From NCBI GenBank assembly GCA_017647065.1, contig JAGCLI010000086.1, positions 1 through 16,079 of the forward strand: 16,079 bases of DNA. The letters run 5' to 3'. The translations under genes and the position numbers were made by a program. This DNA is from Bacteroidales bacterium. GTDB lineage: Bacteria; Bacteroidota; Bacteroidia; Bacteroidales; P3. Positions 1-5,154 of this stretch are shown piece after piece (positions within the stretch are counted from its first letter, which is position 1; each line of letters begins with the position of its first letter). Under the pieces are notes generated by a model, which worked only from the letters and a program-made list of their open reading frames with translations, was not told the DNA's origin and searched no databases.

Positions 1-1312
1 CAATTGAATCCCACTGCGAGCGATATGCTGTTTTGCCATCTTTTTTAAGCATTATTTCGTTTTCATTTCCTTCCGAGTTTATCTCTTGTCCTATATTTAT
101 AGGCTCTTTCATTTTTATCTCGTTCAAATTGAGATAAAACAAATCTTGTCCACCAAATCCTTTCCAACCGTTTGAAGAAAAATAAAAACTATTGTTATCT
201 GGGTGAAGATAAGGCGAAAATTCATCTCTCGGAGTGTTTATTCTCTTTCCAATATTAGTTGGTTTGAGCCAACTACCATTTTTACTTTTATGCGTAACCC
301 AAATATCATACCCTCCTTGCCCTGAATTTCTATCGGAAGAGAAATAAAGAGTGTTGCCATCAACCGTTATAAAAGGGTCAATCTGATTAGCCGTTGATAG
401 ATTGACTATATTGCCAATATTTTCTGGCTCCGACCAAACTCCATCTACCGATTTAGAACAATAAATTTGATACTTGCCTGTCGTTTTATCCATAAAGGAA
501 AGATACATCTGCTTTTTATCGGCAGTCATTGAGACTTTTGTAGGTTTATTCAAGGTATTCTCCAATTCTATTATTGAAAAGCCCTCATCAAACTCCCAAA
601 TCTCTAAATCTTCATCATATTCCTTAAAGGCTTGGCATAAAACATCTTTTGTAATGAAAGAAGTTTGTTGATAGAAACTTTCTTCATTTTTTGCTCTCTG
701 CTTTACCTTTCTTACAAACAAGATTGTTTGTTCGTCAAGCGAAAGAAAAGGTTTTGTTTCGTCTTGCTCGGTAGATATTCTCTCTATTTTATTTGCTAAA
801 AAGGGGTATTTATCTTTTTCAGACAAAGAAAGAAACTCACACCACTTTATATAGTTAATCGCAGAGGTTTGCATATTGGAATAATTGTTGTCATGCAAGG
901 TTTCATCGAGGAATTTCTCAAAATAAATCACTGCTTTATCAAAACGATTGTAGGAATAATCTATCACTCCCAAGTAATAGAAACACAAAGGGTGAGAATA
1001 ATCGGGACAGAGCTCTCTTACCAAAGGAAAATACTTTTCTATCATTTTTGTATTCTCCCTTGCAACACCTATCATTCCCATTAAAAAATATGGACTTGCA
1101 AAATCGGAATCGTTTTCTATCAACTCCCTCAACAAAGGGAATGCCTTATCTAATTTTCCGTCTTTATAGTAGGAATAAGCCTTTTTAAATTGTCTCTTAG
1201 ACTCTGCATCAATTTCTTCGGCACAAGCATCATATTTCTCAATTATATCTTGTTGAGAATAACTAAGGGTTGAAACAAGCAATAAGAAGAAAAAAATGAA
1301 GAGTTTTCTCAT
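1..1312 (-). CDS. TPR and PD40 beta-propeller envelope protein, partial (C-terminus outside window)
   Basis: The minus-strand frame is open from the ATG at 1312-1310 to the left edge, giving 437 codons without a stop. The N-terminus is a signal peptide (MRKLF, a leucine/phenylalanine-rich core, then SYSQ), probably cut by signal peptidase I because no lipobox cysteine follows. Residues about 30-150 are helical and TPR-like (KAYSYYKDGKLDKAFPLL; a second pair near YYLGVIDYSYNRFDKAVIYF). From about residue 235 at least three PD40 blades are visible, with motifs DPFITVDGNTLYFSSDRN, GGYDIW, DEFSPYLHPDNNSFYFSSN and GGQDLFY. Proteins of this build in Bacteroidota commonly end in an OmpA-like peptidoglycan-binding domain, and one of them is the T9SS component PorE. 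The C-terminus is not visible, so identity as PorE is only possible, not shown. The start lies 1 nt after the stop of the SRPBCC gene (TAGAATG), which indicates co-transcription. Confidence 0.85.
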   Translation of the reverse strand, partial: MRKLFIFFFLLLVSTLSYSQQDIIEKYDACAEEIDAESKRQFKKAYSYYKDGKLDKAFPLLRELIENDSDFASPYFLMGMIGVARENTKMIEKYFPLVRELCPDYSHPLCFYYLGVIDYSYNRFDKAVIYFEKFLDETLHDNNYSNMQTSAINYIKWCEFLSLSEKDKYPFLANKIERISTEQDETKPFLSLDEQTILFVRKVKQRAKNEESFYQQTSFITKDVLCQAFKEYDEDLEIWEFDEGFSIIELENTLNKPTKVSMTADKKQMYLSFMDKTTGKYQIYCSKSVDGVWSEPENIGNIVNLSTANQIDPFITVDGNTLYFSSDRNSGQGGYDIWVTHKSKNGSWLKPTNIGKRINTPRDEFSPYLHPDNNSFYFSSNGWKGFGGQDLFYLNLNEIKMKEPINIGQEINSEGNENEIMLKKDGKTAYRSQWDSI

Positions 1313-1313
1313 T

Positions 1314-1736
1314 CTAAATCATTGTTTCCATAGCCATTTTCATTCCATCGGCCAAAGAATTGACAAATTTCTCCAAAGGCTTTTTCACCATCATTGCAAT
1401 CATTGGATTAGCGTCAAGTTCCATTTTCACAATCACCTTTGTAACGTATGGCTCTACTCTTTCAAATTCAAAAATGATTAAAAAATTCAACGGCATTGAA
1501 CTTGGCACATCCGTATCGTTTGAAATTGTGATTGATTCGTTTGGAAGTCTTGAAATTATTTTAAGACCCATATCCGTCATTCCCTTAATTGTAAAAGAAC
1601 AACGGTCTTGTGTTGCCTTGAAATTTTCTATTTTATCATTTGCAACCATAGAAAAATGAGTAAAGTCTGCTAAATATTCATACACAAACTCAACATTTCT
1701 CTTTATCTCTACCTTTTTACTTTCTATTTTAACCAT
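1314..1736 (-). CDS. SRPBCC/START-like family protein
   Basis: This 140-residue protein begins MVKIESKKVEIKRNVEFVYEYLADF and has the alternating strand and helix pattern of the SRPBCC (polyketide cyclase/START) fold. A family-type N-terminal strand, the loop phrase VYEYLADFTHF, central strands (FTIKGM, IISRLPNESITISND, FLIIFEFERV, VIVKMELDANP) and a long C-terminal helix (KPLEKFVNSLADGMKMAMETMI) are all visible. The fold binds hydrophobic ligands, but no ligand can be read from the sequence. No signal peptide is present, so it is probably cytoplasmic. It lies 71 nt downstream of pyrE and 1 nt upstream of the TPR/PD40 gene. A terminator hairpin stands in the gap after pyrE, so expression either depends on read-through or on a promoter I did not find. 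Confidence 0.8.
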   Translation of the reverse strand: MVKIESKKVEIKRNVEFVYEYLADFTHFSMVANDKIENFKATQDRCSFTIKGMTDMGLKIISRLPNESITISNDTDVPSSMPLNFLIIFEFERVEPYVTKVIVKMELDANPMIAMMVKKPLEKFVNSLADGMKMAMETMI

Positions 1737-1746
1737 AAATCTTATA

Positions 1747-1778
1747 TAAAAAAGGCGTTACTCCTTTACATAACGCCT
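1747..1778 (-). terminator. Intrinsic terminator after pyrE
   Basis: An 8-bp stem (AGGCGTTA at 1753-1760 with TAACGCCT at 1771-1778, loop 10 nt) is followed on the minus strand by a run of six T (1752-1747). It sits 30 nt after the pyrE stop. The run ends only about 10 nt before the ATG of the SRPBCC gene, which is unusually close. Confidence 0.75.
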
Positions 1779-1807
1779 ATTTATCAAAAAAACAAAAACA
1801 TTAACAA

Positions 1808-2458
1808 TTAACCATTCATTCTTTTGTCACTCCATTCTTCCGGATTTTTTCTCCACTCAGACAAAGAATCTAAATCTTCTGCTCTTATGAAGTTTTCTTC
1901 CGCTGCTAAATCAATTAGAGTGTGATAATCAGTTATTGTACTTAGTTTAACATCTGCATCTTCAAAAGCCTTTTTCGCTACATCTAAGTTGTAAGTAAAG
2001 ATTGCTGCCATTCCTTTTACTTGACAACCGTTTGCTCTAAGTGCTTCAACGGCTTGTAAACTACTTTTACCTGTTGAAACCAAATCTTCAATAACTACAA
2101 CTGTTTGTCCTTCCTTTATATCGCCTTCTATTTTGTTTTGCAATCCGTGAGCTTTTTCGCTCGGACGTACATAAACAAAAGGTTTTCCTAAATCTTGTGC
2201 TACCAACACTCCTTGAGGGATTCCGCCTGTTGCAACGCCTGCTATTACATCTACATCTGCAAATAGCTCATTTACAATCGCAACAAATTGTTGGCGAATG
2301 AACGTTCTTATCTCTGGATGCGACAAAGTAACTCTATTATCGCAATAAATTGGGCTCTTTCTGCCCGATGCCCATGTGAAAGGATTTTCATTATTCAATT
2401 TTATTGCTTTAATTTGCAATAAAAATCGGGCTGCTTGTATGGCTGTCTCTTTATTCAT
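1808..2458 (-). CDS. pyrE: Orotate phosphoribosyltransferase
   Basis: PyrE transfers phosphoribose from PRPP to orotate, giving orotidine 5'-monophosphate in de novo pyrimidine synthesis in the cytoplasm. The 216-residue product is of normal length. It shows the substrate loop phrase TWASGRKSPIYCDNR (28-42), VIAGVATGGIPQG (71-83), YVRPSEKAHG (96-105) with the catalytic-loop lysine region, and the PRPP-binding motif VVVIEDLVSTGKSS (120-133). The frame continues upstream to 2509, but I start at 2458 (MNKETAIQAARF). This matches the family N-terminus, and a promoter -7 box (TATCTTTG, 2476-2469) overlaps the upstream part. An in-frame ATG at 2464 is the only close alternative. The gene is divergent from the Nudix gene, whose ATG is 7 nt away. 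Confidence 0.95.
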   Translation of the reverse strand: MNKETAIQAARFLLQIKAIKLNNENPFTWASGRKSPIYCDNRVTLSHPEIRTFIRQQFVAIVNELFADVDVIAGVATGGIPQGVLVAQDLGKPFVYVRPSEKAHGLQNKIEGDIKEGQTVVVIEDLVSTGKSSLQAVEALRANGCQVKGMAAIFTYNLDVAKKAFEDADVKLSTITDYHTLIDLAAEENFIRAEDLDSLSEWRKNPEEWSDKRMNG

Positions 2459-2465
2459 AATCATA

Positions 2466-3092
2466 ATGCAAAGATACGACATTTTCAACAAACACAACAA
2501 CATTTGCATAACAAATAAATGTTTTGCAGAGCAAGAATTGGCTCAACGAATAGTAATTGAGTGCGATAAAGACAACGTTAATTCAATCAATTTTGCTCAA
2601 TTTTTTAACGAAAATTACAAAAAAAACGTCCTAATTATCGTAAAAAATTTAGATTTTGAAAAAACTTTTCAACAAATTACTAAAAAAATGATTCATGTCC
2701 CTGCTGCGGGCGGTTTAGTCCAAAACGAAAAAGGCGAATACCTATTTATTTTTAGGAATAATCACTTAGACCTTCCAAAAGGTCATCAAGAAGAGGGTGA
2801 AAATCTTGAAGTAACAGCAGTAAGAGAAGTAGAGGAAGAAACAGGGCTTAAAGACATCACCTTAGGAGAAAAACTTGGCGTTACATATCATACCTATAAA
2901 AGAGAGGGAAAAAGAGAATTGAAAGCAACTCATTGGTATAAGATGTCATCTAAAAGCACCGAAGCACTAACTCCGCAAGAAGAAGAAGGCATTGAAAGAG
3001 TAGAATGGTTGAGCGAGGAATATCTTTCGGAGCATAAAAAAGAAATCTACGCAAGTCTTTATCATTTTTTGAGAAAGCATTTAAAGATTTAA
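2466..3092 (+). CDS. Nudix hydrolase
   Basis: Nudix enzymes hydrolyse nucleoside diphosphates linked to another group, using a divalent metal. The full 23-residue Nudix box is present at residues 106-128: G106, E112, R120-E121, E124-E125, G127 and L128 fit G-x5-E-x7-REUxEExGU without mismatch. The domain is preceded by AAGGLVQNEKGEYLFIFRNNHLDLPKG (80-106). The first ~75 residues (MQRYDIFNKHNNICIT onward) form an extra N-terminal domain seen in the Bacteroidota members of this family. I start at 2466 because the upstream extension to 2376 is antisense to pyrE and does not resemble the family. The substrate cannot be read from the sequence. The gene is 208 codons long and divergent from pyrE. 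I saw no clear -7 box for it; the best candidate (TTAATTTG near 2410) has a mismatch and lies inside pyrE. Confidence 0.9.
   Translation: MQRYDIFNKHNNICITNKCFAEQELAQRIVIECDKDNVNSINFAQFFNENYKKNVLIIVKNLDFEKTFQQITKKMIHVPAAGGLVQNEKGEYLFIFRNNHLDLPKGHQEEGENLEVTAVREVEEETGLKDITLGEKLGVTYHTYKREGKRELKATHWYKMSSKSTEALTPQEEEGIERVEWLSEEYLSEHKKEIYASLYHFLRKHLKI
2469..2501 (-). promoter_or_regulatory. Promoter of pyrE (Bacteroidota type)
   Basis: The -7 box TATCTTTG (2476-2469, minus strand) matches TAnnTTTG exactly. TTG triplets lie 18 and 21 nt upstream, inside the accepted spacing for the -33 element. A transcript starting a few nt downstream of the box would have a leader of about 4-6 nt or be leaderless before the ATG at 2458. 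The box lies inside the first four codons of the divergent Nudix gene. Confidence 0.65.
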
Positions 3093-3122
3093 AAAAGCTC
3101 TAAGTTGCTAAAACCCGAAACA

Positions 3123-3166
3123 GCGTTAAGTGGAGAAAATAAAACCGTTTTCCCTCCACTTAACGC
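3123..3166 (+). terminator. Hairpin downstream of the Nudix gene
   Basis: A perfect 13-bp inverted repeat (GCGTTAAGTGGAG at 3123-3135, CTCCACTTAACGC at 3154-3166, loop 18 nt) begins 30 nt after the Nudix stop. There is no T-run after it, so it is not a classical intrinsic terminator. It may stabilise the 3' end of the mRNA or act with the second hairpin at 3244-3300. Confidence 0.5.
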
Positions 3167-3243
3167 CGAATGCTTGCGATATTTTCAACTTTAAGATTTC
3201 TGATTGCAAATTTTGAAAATATAAGCACTTAACTAAAAAACAC

Positions 3244-3300
3244 AAAATCAAAGACTTAACATTTTAAAGCCTTAAAAACGCCAAAAAAGTCTTTGATTTT
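3244..3300. terminator. Second long-stem hairpin downstream of the Nudix gene
   Basis: A perfect 14-bp inverted repeat (AAAATCAAAGACTT at 3244-3257, AAGTCTTTGATTTT at 3287-3300) encloses a 29-nt loop. The 3' arm ends in T4 and runs into a T-rich tract, so it could terminate the Nudix transcript. Confidence 0.45.
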
Positions 3301-3560
3301 TCGGATTTTTTCTTTGTTTTTTCAATTTTTTTCAATGATTTTTTCCAAAAAAAACCTTGATTTAATTTTTTCTATCCTTGATTTAGAAATTTCTATCCCT
3401 GATTTAGAAAATTCTAAACGAGCTTTTCGTAAAAAAACTCCAAATCTGCGAAAAATTAACCCCAATTTTCGTCAATTTTTCGCAAGAATTTTTGCAAAAA
3501 TCCCAAAATTAAATTTCTTCAAAATAAAGAGTTTTTACCGTAAATTTTGAGTTAGAGAAT
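3301..3560. repeat. AT-rich intergenic DNA with T-tracts, a 21-nt direct repeat and a 10-bp inverted repeat
   Basis: This stretch has no convincing gene. It holds long T- and A-tracts. Two adjacent copies of a degenerate 21-nt unit lie at 3372-3392 and 3393-3413 (CTATCCTTGATTTAGAAA and CTATCCCTGATTTAGAAA), with a third partial copy at 3355-3364. A 10-bp inverted repeat is also present (GCGAAAAATT 3448-3457, AATTTTTCGC 3474-3483). An 85-codon open frame at 3293-3550 is phenylalanine- and lysine-rich low-complexity sequence and is treated as non-coding. Confidence 0.5.
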
Positions 3561-3581
3561 TAAGAGTTTGTATAAGATTTT

Positions 3582-3612
3582 TTTGTGCTTTAAAAATTTT
3601 GTTATACCTTTG
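3582..3612 (+). promoter_or_regulatory. Strong Bacteroidota-type promoter of the structured RNA
   Basis: TTTG (3582-3585) and TACCTTTG (3605-3612) are separated by exactly 19 nt, a full match to the Bacteroidota -33/-7 consensus. Transcription would begin near 3617-3620. It drives the structured RNA and perhaps the three small genes behind it. Confidence 0.75.
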
Positions 3613-3616
3613 TAAG

Positions 3617-3930
3617 CTGAAAGATTATTAACGAAAAATTATGCCTATGGTAATAGAAAAAGAAAGATAATTTAGACTGAGTAAATTTTAATACGACATA
3701 AAAGCGTTTTTGCTTAGATTTGGTTGAATGAAACCTCGAAAATTTCATCAAAGTTTACCAAAAGATAAGTCAAAACGCTCACGAGTAATATCGTGGGCTT
3801 TTCTTATTTGGTAAACAGGTAGTTTCGAGGACCTCATTCAACGGTAAGAAAAAAGTCCCACGTTTTTTTATGCCTTGAAGTCAGAGAGAGAAAATAAGTA
3901 ATCGCCATCTGGGACTTGGGCAAAGTAAGT
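3617..3930 (+). ncRNA. Putative structured RNA (free RNA or long regulatory leader)
   Basis: No protein gene fits here; the only short frame worth noting is MPMVIEKER at 3641-3670. The RNA can fold into a long rod from 3723 to 3842. GTTGAATGA (3723-3731) pairs with 3834-3842, CCTCGAAA (3734-3741) with 3823-3830, and GTTTACCAAA (3753-3762) with 3807-3816. An apical hairpin pairs 3777-3784 with 3791-3798 (one G-U) around loop GTAATA, extended by AAAA/TTTT with one bulged C. Between the second and third helices is a bubble of about 11 and 6 nt. Further on, AAGTCCCA (3853-3860) pairs with TGGGACTT (3910-3917). A U7 tract (3863-3869) follows CCCACG. The outline recalls 6S RNA, but the conserved core of 6S is not something I can confirm. 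RNase P RNA, tmRNA and SRP RNA signatures are absent. Because no other promoter is seen before 3989, it may be the 5' leader of the small genes. The end point is approximate. Confidence 0.55.
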
Positions 3931-3954
3931 AAAAAATAATTAAAAACAAATTAG

Positions 3955-3982
3955 AAGTTGTGCCCGACACGAATTAGGGTAT
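3955..3982 (+). repeat. 28-nt leader element, copy 1
   Basis: This element ends in CCCGACACGAATTAGGGTAT and is repeated at 4713-4740 with a single mismatch (T3961 versus C4719). The last base lies exactly 6 nt before the ATG at 3989. No strong Shine-Dalgarno sequence is present between element and ATG. It may be a translation or RNA-level control element shared by the island genes. Confidence 0.8.
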
Positions 3983-3988
3983 ATAAAA

Positions 3989-4489
3989 ATGGATAAAAAA
4001 ATGTCAATATTTGCATTTTCATTAGCAGTAATTGGAATAATTGTTATTATACTTGGTCTAACAGGAATAATTCCTGGTCCTCCTGTAAATATTAAAGATA
4101 AAGATAAAGATGTAGAAACTGTATATGATTGGGTTGCTGTTTGTAATACTAATAATATTGAAGAAATAGATAATACTCTTTTGTCAATGTCTCCTGAAAA
4201 TATTATATATATTTATGAAGCACGTGTTGCAGAAATTAAATCAAGTGATATTAATTCAAGTTATACTAAGGAATACGCAAATGCTTATGTGTGGCTAATT
4301 ACTGGTTCTGTAGCTCGTAAAGAAAAAATAAATTTTTCAGATGGTCAAGCTCTTAAATTAAGTAATCTTATATTAAAAGATTCTAAAACTGAATTACCTG
4401 CAGTTATTGAAGCTTTACTTGGAAATGGAGTTGGAGATGATGCAGTAACGGAAGCCACCAAAAGATATGATGAATTTGTAAAACAATAA
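3989..4489 (+). CDS. Membrane-anchored protein of unknown function
   Basis: I do not recognise this 166-residue protein. It begins MDKKMSIF, followed by one hydrophobic helix (about residues 6-30, FAFSLAVIGIIVIILGLTGIIPG), a charged linker (NIKDKDKDVE) and a helical soluble domain of about 125 residues (MSPENIIYIYEARVAEIKSS, AYVWLITGSVARKEKINFSDGQALKLSNLIL). The positive N-terminus suggests that the soluble part faces the periplasm. The gene is visibly more AT-rich than its core neighbours, with many ATA, AAT and ATT codons. It is the first of three small genes and lies 19 nt upstream of the lipoprotein gene. It is preceded by the 28-nt element and by the structured RNA. Confidence 0.7.
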   Translation: MDKKMSIFAFSLAVIGIIVIILGLTGIIPGPPVNIKDKDKDVETVYDWVAVCNTNNIEEIDNTLLSMSPENIIYIYEARVAEIKSSDINSSYTKEYANAYVWLITGSVARKEKINFSDGQALKLSNLILKDSKTELPAVIEALLGNGVGDDAVTEATKRYDEFVKQ

Positions 4490-4500
4490 CGAATTTAGGG
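4489..4500 (+). repeat. Shortened leader motif before the lipoprotein gene
   Basis: ACGAATTTAGGG resembles the 3' half of the 28-nt element (ACGAATTAGGG) with one inserted T. It ends 8 nt before the ATG at 4509; the GGG of the full elements ends 9 nt before their ATGs. Confidence 0.4.
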
Positions 4501-4508
4501 AAAAAGAA

Positions 4509-4697
4509 ATGAAAAAACTATTTTTAATTTTATTAGTATGCGTTATCGCTTTACCTTCTTGCAATAAAAAGAAGAAGCAAGCAGATGAATATGAAAAAGT
4601 ATTGTGGGAATTGAAAAAGCAACAAGTAGAATATGATTTGTATAAATCAACTGTTGAACCATATTATTATAAATCAACTGTTGAACCATATTATTAA
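4509..4697 (+). CDS. Small lipoprotein with a duplicated C-terminus
   Basis: This 62-residue protein has a signal peptide with a lipobox (MKKLFLILLVCVIALPSC, cysteine 18), so it should be lipidated and tethered to the outside of a membrane. A lysine-rich stretch (NKKKKQ) and a short helix (EYEKVLWELKKQQVEYDL) follow. The C-terminus is YKSTVEPYY twice. At DNA level this is a perfect 27-bp tandem duplication that keeps the frame. Function is unknown. Its leader carries a shortened form of the 28-nt element. Confidence 0.65.
   Translation: MKKLFLILLVCVIALPSCNKKKKQADEYEKVLWELKKQQVEYDLYKSTVEPYYYKSTVEPYY
4642..4695 (+). repeat. 27-bp tandem duplication inside the lipoprotein gene
   Basis: Two identical 27-bp units (each running from TATAAATCAACTGTTG to CCATATTAT) lie head to tail at the end of the gene. 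Each encodes nine residues (YKSTVEPYY). The identity suggests a recent slippage or duplication event. Without it the protein would end in one copy. Confidence 0.85.
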
Positions 4698-4712
4698 TTA
4701 ATTATAAATTAT

Positions 4713-4740
4713 AAGTTGCGCCCGACACGAATTAGGGTAT
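4713..4740 (+). repeat. 28-nt leader element, copy 2
   Basis: This copy is identical to 3955-3982 at 27 of 28 positions. As in copy 1, exactly 6 nt separate it from the start codon (ATG at 4747). The coding sequences behind the two copies are unrelated, so the element rather than the gene is what was duplicated or conserved. Confidence 0.8.
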
Positions 4741-4746
4741 TAAAAG

Positions 4747-5049
4747 ATGAGTAAATTACAACAATTGAATATTGCAAAGCAAACAATAGAAGATTTAGTA
4801 TATAAGTATAATCTAAATAGAGACAATAATACTATTAATGAGCTTTTAGAAGCAATAGGAAATAATCCTAACTATGGGCAAATAGTAAATTTTATTAACG
4901 GTTTATGTCCTAATATGGGAGATTCTCTTATCAGCGCTCTCTTTAATAATATTCAGACAAGACATAATGAACTTTATATGACAATTGCACAAGAACCTCT
5001 AGCAGACGAAGATATTAATGGTTTGCTACAAAGAGTGAATCAAGATTAG
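4747..5049 (+). CDS. Small soluble protein of unknown function
   Basis: I do not recognise this 100-residue protein. It has no signal peptide or membrane segment and reads as an all-helical protein (QQLNIAKQTIEDLVYKYNL, NTINELLEAIGN, GDSLISALFNNIQTRHNELYMTIAQ, DEDINGLLQRVNQ). It is the last gene of the island. It carries the second copy of the 28-nt element directly upstream and is followed by a bidirectional terminator. No -7 box was seen in the 49 nt after the lipoprotein gene, so co-transcription is likely. Confidence 0.65.
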   Translation: MSKLQQLNIAKQTIEDLVYKYNLNRDNNTINELLEAIGNNPNYGQIVNFINGLCPNMGDSLISALFNNIQTRHNELYMTIAQEPLADEDINGLLQRVNQD

Positions 5050-5090
5050 TTTCAAATCGTTCTCCTTATACATTGTATATAAGGTAAAGA

Positions 5091-5135
5091 AAAACGCTCG
5101 TGAGTCTTTACTTTGTTTTGACAAACGAGCGTTTT
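5091..5135. terminator. Bidirectional terminator between the island and lysC
   Basis: An 11-bp perfect stem (AAAACGCTCGT 5091-5101 with ACGAGCGTTTT 5125-5135, loop 23 nt) is followed by T-rich sequence on the plus strand and by T5 on the minus strand. It separates the convergent island and lysC genes. Confidence 0.8.
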
Positions 5136-5154
5136 ATTTTTTTATTCCTTAGAG

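Noticed and set aside
1360..1659. 99-codon plus-strand frame
   Set aside because: It is antisense to the SRPBCC gene, which has clear family features.
3293..3550. 85-codon open frame in the AT-rich intergenic stretch
   Set aside because: It is F/K/I low-complexity sequence starting inside a hairpin arm, with no promoter or recognisable domain. The DNA is dominated by T-tracts and short repeats.
3641..3670. Nine-residue leader peptide MPMVIEKER
   Set aside because: It is too short to support on its own and has no run of regulatory codons. It is mentioned only within the RNA entry.
3617..3930. RNase P RNA, tmRNA or SRP RNA
   Set aside because: The universal RNase P blocks (GAGGAAAGTCC, ACAGAAA), the tRNA-like ends of tmRNA and the SRP domain IV core were looked for and not seen.
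3955..4740. 28-nt repeats as a CRISPR array
   Set aside because: There are only two copies, about 760 nt apart, with protein genes between them and no spacer-length periodicity.
3955..4740. 28-nt repeats as integron attC sites with gene cassettes
   Set aside because: The ends read GTTGTGC/GTTGCGC and do not fit GTTRRRY. There is no long paired attC structure and no integrase in the window.
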